Origin: Clostridia bacterium
GTDB lineage: Bacteria; Bacillota_E; SLMV01; PUMD01
Assembly: GCA_003563755.1 (NCBI GenBank)
Contig: PWUB01000072.1
Location: 1-7,047 of the forward strand
Reading direction: 5' to 3'
DNA length: 7,047 nt
Positions 1-6,913 of the stretch are shown here, one piece after another. The position numbers and the translations under genes are program-made. The notes under the pieces are model-generated. The model was not told the DNA's origin and ran no database searches. It saw only the letters and a program-made list of their open reading frames with translations. Each line of letters begins with the position of its first letter. Position 1 is the stretch's first letter.

Positions 1-1
1 G

Positions 2-1534
2 ATCAAGGGCGGAAGAGTCATTGATGGTTCAGGAAGTCCCTGGTTCTTGGCTGATGTGGCGATAGTCGACGGACGCATAGTGAGTGTTCGTCCCCGGATC
101 GACGAGCCGGCCCAGAACGTGGTGCACGCGGAAGGCAGAGTGGTGATCCCGGGCATCATAGATGTACACTCACACACTGATCGAACGATAAGAGACAATC
201 CCAATGCCGAGACCGCGGTCCGCCAGGGCATAACCACCCAGGCCATCGGTACCTGTGGGTCCAGCCCCGTACCGAGCGAGCAGACAGATACTTTCGCTGA
301 GTTCTTCGCCGAGCTCCGCGAGGTCGGAATCGGCATGAACGTGGCTCCCTTCATCGGTCACGGCTCGGTGCGCACCCGGGTGATGGGTCCCGAGGGCAGC
401 GGTGGAGAGCGTCCGGTGCCCACCCCGGAGGAACTGGGGGAGATGTGTGAACTCGTGGGTGGGGCCATGCGGGACGGTTGTTTAGGCATGACCACGGGCC
501 TGCAGTATCCGCCCGGTAGAAATGCGCGTACCGAAGAGGTCGTTGAACTCATGAAGTCCGCTGTTCCGGCCGTCTACATGAACCACATGCGTGATCAGCA
601 GAGCGGAATCCGGGACGGAGTGGCCGAGACCATTGCGATAGCCAGGGAGTCAGGTTGTCGGGCTGTCATCTCACACCTGAAAATGCCCAGGGAACAGTGG
701 GGCTGGTCGGAGAGCATTCTGGCGCTGCTGGAGGACGCACGGGACGAGGGTCTCGAGGTTTACTGCGACGTGTACCCCTGGGAATACTCCGGGATCGGTT
801 TTCTACACAAAAAGGTGCTCCCTCCCTGGGTCTACGCCGACGGCATCGATGCCATGGTCCGTCTTCTGGAGGATCCGGATGCGCGGGAACGCATACGCGA
901 AGACATAGCGAACGGACTTCCCGGCTGGACCAACTCGGTTGCAGTGCGGGGCTGGTCGAATCACACGATCACGTATTCCCTGCGCGAGGGACTGCACCAT
1001 GGGAGCATCGGAGACCTCGCCGAGGAGACAGGTAGGGATCCCCTCGATGTGGCGTGCGAGATCATCATTCATGACCGGGGCAGGACCCGTTCGTGTGGAA
1101 ATACCATGAACGATGAGGATATAAGGAGGATTCTCGCCCACCCGCTGTCGATGGTGTCAACAGATTCCTATGCCCTCGACGGGATGCCGGAGGAGGCCGT
1201 TCATCCCAGGGGGATCGGCACCTACCCCAGGCTCTTCGGTCACTATGTACGGGAAGAGGGGGTTCTGAGCCTCGAGGAAGCGGTCCGCAAGTGCACCTCA
1301 CTTCCCGCCTCGGCACTGGGTCTCAGTGACCGCGGCCTGATCAAATCCGGCCTGTGCGCGGACCTGGTGGTCATGGACCCCGATCGGGTCGGATACCCCG
1401 GGGACTACCCCGATCCGCTGCACTTCCCTCAGGGAATCGACCTCACCATGGTCGGAGGATGCGCTGTGTTCAGAGATGGGCAGGTCACGGGGTGCCGGTC
1501 GGGGGGCGTGCTGGGCGGCTGGAGACAGGGATGA
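2..1534 (+). CDS. N-acyl-D-amino-acid deacylase (D-aminoacylase), 5'-truncated
   Basis: Amidohydrolase-superfamily enzyme predicted to hydrolyse N-acyl-D-amino acids to a D-amino acid and a carboxylate. The reading frame is open from base 2 and gives 510 visible residues. A TTG at 47 is not the start, because the upstream codons read IKGGRVIDGSGSPWF, the usual N-terminal strand of this family; the true start lies left of the window. Counting from the TTG codon as residue 1, the metal-site motifs are H41-x-H43 (DVHSHTD), C70 (GTCGSSP), H180 (NHMRD), H210 (ISHLK) and the catalytic-type D373 (STDS). The spacings H43-C70 (27) and H180-H210 (30) equal those of His69-Cys96 and His220-His250 in the Alcaligenes D-aminoacylase. 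HPRGIGTYPR (386-395) and the C-terminal ADLVVMDPD (438-446) are also typical. There are about 47 extra residues between H210 and D373 compared with the Alcaligenes enzyme. No catalytic residue is missing. The stop codon overlaps the ATG of a 13-codon ORF. The exact acyl and amino-acid preference cannot be read from sequence. Confidence 0.93.
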   Translation: MKGGRVIDGSGSPWFLADVAIVDGRIVSVRPRIDEPAQNVVHAEGRVVIPGIIDVHSHTDRTIRDNPNAETAVRQGITTQAIGTCGSSPVPSEQTDTFAEFFAELREVGIGMNVAPFIGHGSVRTRVMGPEGSGGERPVPTPEELGEMCELVGGAMRDGCLGMTTGLQYPPGRNARTEEVVELMKSAVPAVYMNHMRDQQSGIRDGVAETIAIARESGCRAVISHLKMPREQWGWSESILALLEDARDEGLEVYCDVYPWEYSGIGFLHKKVLPPWVYADGIDAMVRLLEDPDARERIREDIANGLPGWTNSVAVRGWSNHTITYSLREGLHHGSIGDLAEETGRDPLDVACEIIIHDRGRTRSCGNTMNDEDIRRILAHPLSMVSTDSYALDGMPEEAVHPRGIGTYPRLFGHYVREEGVLSLEEAVRKCTSLPASALGLSDRGLIKSGLCADLVVMDPDRVGYPGDYPDPLHFPQGIDLTMVGGCAVFRDGQVTGCRSGGVLGGWRQG

Positions 1535-1572
1535 GTTTCACCGCAGCATCGAACCAGGGGGAGGTATCGTAA
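1531..1572 (+). other. Possible 13-codon coupling ORF between deacylase and CapA-like genes
   Basis: A short frame, MSFTAASNQGEVS, starts at an ATG that overlaps the deacylase stop (ATGA, 1531-1534). It ends with a TAA that shares its last A with the ATG of the next gene (TAATG, 1570-1574). A GGAG at 1521-1524 lies 6 bases before its ATG. The geometry suits translational coupling, with ribosomes passing from the deacylase through this mini-ORF to the CapA-like start. The peptide has no recognisable motif and may have no function of its own. It could equally be chance in a short spacer. Confidence 0.25.
1557..1564 (+). promoter_or_regulatory. Strong Shine-Dalgarno site that sets the CapA-like start
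   Basis: GGGGGAGG ends 7 bases before the ATG at 1572, which is ideal spacing. The frame remains open upstream to an ATG at 1476, but that would overlap the deacylase by 59 bases and add 32 residues of low-complexity Gly/Arg-rich sequence unlike the family. The ATG at 1572 is therefore the chosen start. Confidence 0.8.
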
Positions 1573-2870
1573 TGTTTTACAGTGCGGAGGCTGGAAACCT
1601 GTCACTGGCTGCGGCCGGTGACAGCCTGATGACCCGGAGATTGTCCGTGTATGACGAGCCCCGGTTTGTCAACCTGGTGAACATCATACGAAGCGCCGAC
1701 GTGGCCTTCACCAACCTCGAGGTGCTCATCCACGACTTCGAGCCCTATCCCGGGGCGGTGAGCGGGGGAACCTGGATGCGGGCCGGACGTGAGATTCTCC
1801 AGGATCTGAAATGGGCCGGCTTCGACATGGTGAGCACCGCCAACAACCATTCGCTGGACTACGGGATCGGCGGTCTCATATCCACCATCCGCGAGGTGGA
1901 AAAGGCCGGCCTCACCTATGCTGGAACCGGGATGAACCTGGCCGAGGCCAGGGCACCTAAATACCTCGACCACGCCCGGGGGAGGGTGGCACTGCTCGCT
2001 GCGAGCTCCAGCTTCCACCTGTCTTGGATGGCCGGGCGGCAGCGATCGGACATGCAGGGAAGCCCTGGTCTGAGCGGATTGAGACACCATGTAGAGATCA
2101 CGGTGTCCGATGACACTATGGACGAGTTGAGGCAGGTTCACCGGCTGATGCAGGGCAAAACGGGCGGTTCGGATTCCCTCAGCTTCCGTGGAATGCGGGC
2201 GACTCCGGGGAGCATGTCCTTCGTCCCCGGTGACGAGGTGTCCGTGTCCACGAGGCCCCACGAGGGGGACCTGGAGGACATCTGCAGGCGCATCGGGGAA
2301 GCCAGGAGACAGGCTGACTGGGTGGTGTTCAGCCTCCACGCCCACGAAAATATAGGTGGTGACAGACACATTCCCGCTGATTTCATCCCCGAGGCCTGCC
2401 GGAAGTTCATCGATGCCGGTGCTGACATCGTCATCGGTCACGGTCCCCACGTCATCCGGGGGATGGAAATCCACAACGGGCGTCCCATCATGTACAGCCT
2501 CGGCAACTTCGCCTATCAGAATCAGACCGTTAGGAAACTGCCCCAGGGCTACTATGACAACTACGGCCTCGGACCCGACGATACCCCGGCGGACGGCTTC
2601 GACGCCAGGGTGGCCAGCACCACCAGGTTCGGCGATCCCGGCTACTGGGAGACGGTGGTGCCCGTGGTGCGTTTCGAGGACTGGAAACTGAAGTCCATCG
2701 AACTGCATCCCGCGGTGCTCGGCCAGGGTACGGAGCGCAGCCAGCGAGGGCGACCCGTGCTCGCCGACGCTGATGAAGCAGAGAAGATCCTGACCATGCT
2801 GGGCGATCTTTCCCGCCCCTTCAACACGGAGATTGGGATCAGGGATGGTGTCGGCGTCGTTGCTCTCTGA
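1572..2870 (+). CDS. CapA family protein (PGA_cap domain, metallophosphatase-like fold)
   Basis: A 432-residue protein of the CapA / poly-gamma-glutamate capsule biosynthesis family, which has a calcineurin-like metallophosphatase fold. Motifs in order: GDSLMTRR (16-23), TNLE (47-50), ANNHSLDYG (90-98), SLHAHEN (254-260), IDAGADIVIGHGPHVIRG (280-297) and MYSLGNF (307-313). These carry the Asp, Glu, Asn and His residues expected to bind two metals. Residues about 145-250 form a longer linker than in the shortest CapA proteins, and a tail of about 115 residues follows the last motif. No signal peptide or membrane segment is visible, whereas capsule-synthesis CapA proteins are membrane-anchored, so this copy is probably cytoplasmic. 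Its position between a D-aminoacylase and a MmgE/PrpD gene suggests a catabolic hydrolase role (inference) rather than capsule export; no capB, capC or pgs-type gene lies nearby. Family assignment is secure, substrate unknown. Confidence 0.9.
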   Translation: MFYSAEAGNLSLAAAGDSLMTRRLSVYDEPRFVNLVNIIRSADVAFTNLEVLIHDFEPYPGAVSGGTWMRAGREILQDLKWAGFDMVSTANNHSLDYGIGGLISTIREVEKAGLTYAGTGMNLAEARAPKYLDHARGRVALLAASSSFHLSWMAGRQRSDMQGSPGLSGLRHHVEITVSDDTMDELRQVHRLMQGKTGGSDSLSFRGMRATPGSMSFVPGDEVSVSTRPHEGDLEDICRRIGEARRQADWVVFSLHAHENIGGDRHIPADFIPEACRKFIDAGADIVIGHGPHVIRGMEIHNGRPIMYSLGNFAYQNQTVRKLPQGYYDNYGLGPDDTPADGFDARVASTTRFGDPGYWETVVPVVRFEDWKLKSIELHPAVLGQGTERSQRGRPVLADADEAEKILTMLGDLSRPFNTEIGIRDGVGVVAL

Positions 2871-2896
2871 GGATACCTTGAAGCTAGAGAGTTGAG

Positions 2897-2902
2897 AGGT
2901 GA
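2897..2902 (+). promoter_or_regulatory. Shine-Dalgarno site that sets the MmgE/PrpD start
   Basis: AGGTGA lies 5 bases before the ATG at 2908. A GTG three codons upstream at 2899 falls inside this ribosome-binding sequence and has only a weak purine run before it. The ATG at 2908 is therefore the better start. Confidence 0.65.
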
Positions 2903-2907
2903 GAGAT

Positions 2908-4272
2908 ATGTTCGATGATTCTGAGGTCGGAGCTGTGATGCAGGAACTGAGCACCTACATGGCGGGTGCTCTGCGGACAGCAGTACGCGATGATGTCATG
3001 GAGAAGGCCAAGCACCATGTCCTGGACACGCTGGCGGCCATGGTCTCCGGATCATGGCTCAAGCCGGGCAAGTTCGCTATCAGCTATATCGAAAAGCAGG
3101 GAGGCGTGAAGGAGGCCACGGTGGTGGGCAGTTCCATCACCACCACGGCCGTCAATGCTGCCCTGGCCAACGGGATGCTCGCACACGCTGACGAGACCGA
3201 TGATTCTCACGCCCCTTCGATAACCCATCCCGGCTGTGCGGTGGTGCCGGCGGCCCTGGCTGCAGCCGAAAAATACGGGCGCAGCGGCGAGGAGTGGCTC
3301 AGGGCGGTCATCCTTGGGTATGACATCGGCTGCAGAACCACCCGCGCCCTGAACCCGCAGTACCTCTCCCGCACCTTCCGCAGCAGCCACACCATCGGGG
3401 GGCAGTTTGGTGCCGCCGCCGCCGCGGGAGCCATGGCCGATCTCGATGCTCGTGGTTTTCGGCACCTGCTGTCATACGCTGTTCAGCAGGCCTCCGGGGT
3501 GCGGTGCTGGGTTCGCGACGTCGAGCACGTCCAGAAGGCATTTGTTTTCGGTGGTAAGCCCGCCCAGGACGGAGTCCTGGCCGCGACCATGGTGGCCGAC
3601 GGCTTCACCGGGGTGGAGGATGCCTTCAGCGGGGAGAGAAACTTCTTTGAGACCTTTTCTCCGGAATCCGACCCGGAGTTGATGGTGTGGGATCTCGGAG
3701 AACACTACGAGGTCAGCGTGACAAACATAAAGAAGTGGCCCGTCGGGTCTCCAATCCAGGCCGCCGTCGACTGCATTCTGCAGCTGCGGCAGGAGCACGG
3801 CCTCGAGGCGTCGGACGTGGAGCACGTCCTCGTCAAACTGCCCTCCATCAAGACGGTCAACGACCGCAAGATGCCGGACATAAACCTCCAGTACATCGTG
3901 GCGACGACCCTTTTGGACGGACACCTCACCTTCGAGACCTCGCAGAACTACGAGCGCATGAACGACCCGGAGGTTGTGAAGATGAGGGAGCGGGTCTCTC
4001 TGGTGAAGGGAGAAGAGCTTCAGAACGTAACCCCCCGTCGCCAGGCGATCGCCGAGATCACGACTCGCGATGGAAGATGCGTATCGACCCGCGTGCGTGC
4101 GGTCAGAGGGACGGCTGAAAACCCGATGACGCGTGACGAGGTTATCACCAAGGCCACGGAGCTCATGGTTCCGGTTCTCGGGCAGAACCGGACGACTCAG
4201 CTCGTCGAGGCGATCCTGGATGCCCAGAACCTGGGTGAAGTATCCGACCTGAGACCCCTATTGAGGGTCTGA
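2908..4272 (+). CDS. MmgE/PrpD family protein
   Basis: A 454-residue member of the MmgE/PrpD superfamily, the usual length for this family, which includes 2-methylcitrate dehydratase, cis-aconitate decarboxylase and iminodisuccinate epimerase. The N-terminal helical domain (about 1-265) carries MEKAKHHVLDTLAAMVSG (31-48), ANGMLAHADETDDSHAPSIT (87-106) running into HPG (107-109), and QKAFVFGGKPAQDGVLAA (209-226). The first two match the family's conserved 'LDTLG' and 'HxDDTH...HP' regions, and K210/K217 lie in the usual lysine-bearing segment. The smaller C-terminal domain begins near IKKWPVGSPIQAAVD (274-288) and ends with the common pattern of a helix after PMTRDEV (406-412). The sequence is complete, with no frameshift. 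It sits 37 bases after the CapA-like gene and 27 before the peptidase gene. Substrate is open: the deacylase neighbour makes an amino-acid-derived dicarboxylate a reasonable guess, but that is inference. It is cytosolic by lack of a signal peptide. Confidence 0.93.
   Translation: MFDDSEVGAVMQELSTYMAGALRTAVRDDVMEKAKHHVLDTLAAMVSGSWLKPGKFAISYIEKQGGVKEATVVGSSITTTAVNAALANGMLAHADETDDSHAPSITHPGCAVVPAALAAAEKYGRSGEEWLRAVILGYDIGCRTTRALNPQYLSRTFRSSHTIGGQFGAAAAAGAMADLDARGFRHLLSYAVQQASGVRCWVRDVEHVQKAFVFGGKPAQDGVLAATMVADGFTGVEDAFSGERNFFETFSPESDPELMVWDLGEHYEVSVTNIKKWPVGSPIQAAVDCILQLRQEHGLEASDVEHVLVKLPSIKTVNDRKMPDINLQYIVATTLLDGHLTFETSQNYERMNDPEVVKMRERVSLVKGEELQNVTPRRQAIAEITTRDGRCVSTRVRAVRGTAENPMTRDEVITKATELMVPVLGQNRTTQLVEAILDAQNLGEVSDLRPLLRV
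4170..4192 (+). repeat. Perfect 9-bp inverted repeat, 5-base loop, inside the MmgE/PrpD gene
   Basis: TCCGGTTCT (4170-4178) and AGAACCGGA (4184-4192) are exact reverse complements around CGGGC. The mRNA could fold into a stable hairpin about 80 bases before the stop codon. No T-run follows, so it is not a standard terminator. It encodes the ordinary residues PVLGQNR, so it may be incidental. Confidence 0.5.
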
Positions 4273-4299
4273 ATGGTCGCATTGTGAAAGGAGTCAACA

Positions 4300-6837
4300 A
4301 TGGAGGGTTTGCAGACCCCGCGAGACTTTCTCGGCTTCGAGGTGGGACAGGAACGATGTCTCGCCGATTGGGGTCAGATCACGGGGTATTTCGAACAGCT
4401 GTCAGCGAGCCCGAAGATGAAATGGGAGGAGCTGGGGCCGACCACCGAGGGTAACCCGATGTATCTGGCCACCATCAGCTCCCCGGGCAACATCGAGAGA
4501 CTTGAGGAGATACGTGCGGTGCAGAAGAGGCTTGCCGATCCCCGTCGGTGGAGCGGTGACGAAGACGTGCGCCGTGAGCTTCTCGATTCGGGCAAATGCG
4601 TTCTTCTTCTGACGTGTGGACTTCATTCCACGGAGGTCGGTCCATCGCAGATGACGATGAGCCTGGGCTACGACCTCCTCACCGACGAGACGTACGATTC
4701 GTGGCTGGAGGATGTGGTGCTGCTCCTGGTGCCGTGTCTGAACCCCGACGGCCTCGAGCTGGTGGTGGACTGGTACAGGAAGACCCTGAACACGCCGTAC
4801 GAGGGTACACGTCCGCCCGAGCCGTATCACAAGTACGTGGATCACGACAACAATCGTGACTGGTTCATGCTCACCCAGAAAGAAAACCAGCTAATCGTCC
4901 GCGAGGTTCACAACCGCTGGCACCCCCATATCGTATTCGATCAGCACCAGACGGAGCCCGCCGGTCCGCGGTTCGTGCTCCCCCCCTACATTGATCCCGT
5001 CAATCCCCACATAGATCCGATCATCCAGGCGTCGAGCAGCGCGCTAGGTATGCATATCGCCCACTCGATGGTATCCCAGGGCATGAAGGGAGTGGCCGTA
5101 AACACCAGCTACGCCGCGTATTCGCCTTCTTACGGGTATCAGAACTACCACGGTGGAGTGCGGCTTTTGTCGGAGACGGCCAGCTGCCGCCTGGCGACAC
5201 CGGTCGTCATTGATAGAGAGTCGATGCGGGGCAGGCGCGACTTCGAGCCTAAAAAGAGAACGTGGAACAATCCCTCCCCGTGGTTGGGGGGAAGGTGGGC
5301 GCTGCCAGAAATGGTACGATACCAGAAAGCAGCGGCCCTGGCCTGCCTGGAGCACGCGGCATCTCACCGCAGGCTCTGGGTCGAGGGATTCCTCGCCATG
5401 ATGGAGAGAGCCGTCGAGGGGCCAGCAGGCGTGGCCGGATATCTCATTCCCGCGTCCGGGGAAGGACCCACGGCACCCGAGGAGCTCCTCGAGGTACTCA
5501 TCAGGGGCCTCGTGGAGGTATACAGGCTGGAGGAACCGGTGAAGGTGGGAGGACGCCGCTTCCCCGCAGGTTCCTACTGGATCCCCCTGAACCAGCCCTT
5601 TGAGAGCTACGCCCGGGTTCTCCTCTCCGACGATTCATACCCTGAGATAAGGAAGTACCCGGGGGGACCCCTCGAGTCAGCGCCCACGGAGACGGGACAC
5701 AATCTACCCCTGCTGCTGGGGGTGCAGTGCTGCAGTATTTCTCCAGAGGAGGAAGGCGCGGATCCGGCTGACCGGCGCGGCTGGACGATGAAGGCGCCCC
5801 TGTTGCTGCAGGATGTCGTAGCCCGGAGGCCTTTGCCAGGATCCAGGTCTGACAGTGCGTCGGTGCTGCTGCCCGGCTCCAAGCACGCCTCGTGGAAGGT
5901 GGTGGGCCAGGTCCTGAACCGCGGGGGAAGCGTCCACAGGCTCTCAGAGGATGCCGGGGGTAGGGCGCGGGCAGGAGACTTCCTGGTCGACCTCGACTCC
6001 GATCTCGAGATGCCGCCCGGACTGGAGACGAGGGACCCGGGAGGCCCCCTCGGTGTGAAAGGCTGGCGCCTGAGCCTGCCGGGGATAGGCGTCTATAAGA
6101 GCTGGATCACCGCGTATGATGAGGGCTGGACCCGGTGGATCCTCGAACACTACGGCTTCCCGTATCGAACCCTCCGCGATGCCGACATCAAAGACGGTGC
6201 CCTCGAGGAGATCGATGTCCTCGTGCTCCCCCACAAGAACCCCACCGGTGCCTTCCGGCTTGATCGTGATGTGCCGCCCCAGACCCGGGATCCCCAGCTG
6301 ACCCGTGACGGATTGATCCACGGCACCTATCCACCCGGGTACACGGGAGGTCTCGGTGCCGGGGGTGGGAAGCAAATTCACGATTTCGTGCAGCGGGGCG
6401 GGGTGGCTCTCGCCCTCGGTGAGTCCTGTCGCTACCTGGCCCACGAGCTGAGGCTGGATGTGAAGGATGCGGTGGACGGATTGGGTAAGGAACAGTTCGA
6501 TGTCTCGACGACGATAGTGAACGTGGTGGTTGACGACGAGCACCCGTTGTGCCTGGGCATGGACCGACTCTCCACCGGCCTCATTACAGGTGGTCCCATC
6601 TTCGATGGCGAAGGTGATGCTGTGGTGCAGTTCGCTCCCCAGGAGGTTCTGGCCAACGGCTTCCTGGTCGGGGAGCAACACCTGCGGGGCAGGCCCGCGG
6701 TGCTGGAGGTGGGTGTGGGCCAGGAAGTCTGTATTCTCTCAGCGCTGAGGCTCCAGTACCGGGCACAGACGCGGGCCACATATCCGCTGCTCTTCAACGC
6801 CCTGTTCTATGGGGTTGGATCACGGACCGACGTGTGA
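4300..6837 (+). CDS. M14 family zinc carboxypeptidase with C-terminal glutamine-amidotransferase-like domain
   Basis: An 845-residue protein. The start ATG follows AAAGGAG (4287-4293) by 6 bases. Residues about 20-360 form an M14 carboxypeptidase domain. Zinc ligands are H109-x-x-E112 (GLHSTE) and H216 (DQHQ). N185-R186 in HDNNRDW match the substrate-carboxylate pair, and E292 (LLSETAS) is the likely catalytic glutamate. Spacings from the first His and from H216 (76 to Asn, 76 to Glu) are close to carboxypeptidase A (His69-Asn144, His196-Glu270). NPDG (148-151) is also typical. A middle region includes RRFPAGSYWIPLNQPFESYA (419-438) and YPGGP (453-457), seen in the large multidomain M14 proteins. 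Residues about 598-755 resemble a class I glutamine-amidotransferase-like fold, with DEGWTRWILEHYGFPY (607-622), DVLVLP (639-644), YPPGYTGGLG (677-686) and a VALALGES turn (702-709). That turn does not show the GxCxG nucleophile motif, so this part is probably non-catalytic. Large relatives usually carry a secretion signal; none is visible here, which suggests a cytosolic enzyme. Substrate unknown. Confidence 0.9.
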   Translation: MEGLQTPRDFLGFEVGQERCLADWGQITGYFEQLSASPKMKWEELGPTTEGNPMYLATISSPGNIERLEEIRAVQKRLADPRRWSGDEDVRRELLDSGKCVLLLTCGLHSTEVGPSQMTMSLGYDLLTDETYDSWLEDVVLLLVPCLNPDGLELVVDWYRKTLNTPYEGTRPPEPYHKYVDHDNNRDWFMLTQKENQLIVREVHNRWHPHIVFDQHQTEPAGPRFVLPPYIDPVNPHIDPIIQASSSALGMHIAHSMVSQGMKGVAVNTSYAAYSPSYGYQNYHGGVRLLSETASCRLATPVVIDRESMRGRRDFEPKKRTWNNPSPWLGGRWALPEMVRYQKAAALACLEHAASHRRLWVEGFLAMMERAVEGPAGVAGYLIPASGEGPTAPEELLEVLIRGLVEVYRLEEPVKVGGRRFPAGSYWIPLNQPFESYARVLLSDDSYPEIRKYPGGPLESAPTETGHNLPLLLGVQCCSISPEEEGADPADRRGWTMKAPLLLQDVVARRPLPGSRSDSASVLLPGSKHASWKVVGQVLNRGGSVHRLSEDAGGRARAGDFLVDLDSDLEMPPGLETRDPGGPLGVKGWRLSLPGIGVYKSWITAYDEGWTRWILEHYGFPYRTLRDADIKDGALEEIDVLVLPHKNPTGAFRLDRDVPPQTRDPQLTRDGLIHGTYPPGYTGGLGAGGGKQIHDFVQRGGVALALGESCRYLAHELRLDVKDAVDGLGKEQFDVSTTIVNVVVDDEHPLCLGMDRLSTGLITGGPIFDGEGDAVVQFAPQEVLANGFLVGEQHLRGRPAVLEVGVGQEVCILSALRLQYRAQTRATYPLLFNALFYGVGSRTDV

Positions 6838-6850
6838 GGTCGGGAGGAAG

Positions 6851-6865
6851 CCGCCTGCGAGGCGG
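6851..6865 (+). repeat. Short GC-rich hairpin in the gap before the last gene
   Basis: CCGCCT (6851-6856) and AGGCGG (6860-6865) pair perfectly around a GCG triloop, 14 bases after the M14 stop codon. No run of T follows, so it does not look like an intrinsic terminator. It could protect the upstream mRNA end or alter expression of the downstream gene. The remaining 76-base gap shows no convincing promoter. Confidence 0.4.
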
Positions 6866-6913
6866 GGATGCGACGGGCCTGCTGCACACACTCTCGAAGG
6901 GAGCTGTGACGAT

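Noticed and set aside
211..220. 10-bp perfect palindrome GACCGCGGTC
   Set aside because: It lies within conserved deacylase coding sequence, and a palindrome of this length is expected by chance in several places in 7 kb.
655..1035. A 126-codon plus-strand open frame inside the deacylase gene
   Set aside because: It is an out-of-frame, Arg/Gly-rich shadow with no ribosome-binding site and no family resemblance.
1476..1571. Upstream ATG extension of the CapA-like gene
   Set aside because: It would overlap the deacylase gene and adds Gly/Arg-rich sequence unlike the family. A much better ribosome-binding site precedes the ATG at 1572.
2863..2891. CTCTCT and AGAGAG pair spanning the CapA-like stop codon, considered as a terminator
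   Set aside because: The stem is only 6 bp with a 17-base loop, has low-complexity arms and no T-run, and the next gene begins 17 bases later.
2899..2907. GTG start for the MmgE/PrpD gene
   Set aside because: The GTG lies within the ribosome-binding sequence that serves the ATG at 2908.
1602..2954. A 450-codon open frame on the minus strand across the whole CapA-like gene
   Set aside because: It is antisense to a gene with clear family motifs. The product is rich in His, Gly, Pro and Val with no recognisable domain, as expected for the shadow of a GC-rich gene.
3412..3426. GCC triplet run in the MmgE/PrpD gene
   Set aside because: It only encodes an alanine-rich helix stretch that is common in this family; there is no sign of a functional repeat.
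5944..6681. A 245-codon minus-strand open frame opposite the M14 gene
   Set aside because: It lies opposite the amidotransferase-like region, shows no motif, and has no plausible gene context.
6851..6865. GC-rich hairpin considered as an intrinsic terminator
   Set aside because: The stem is short and is followed by GGATGCGACG, not a run of T.
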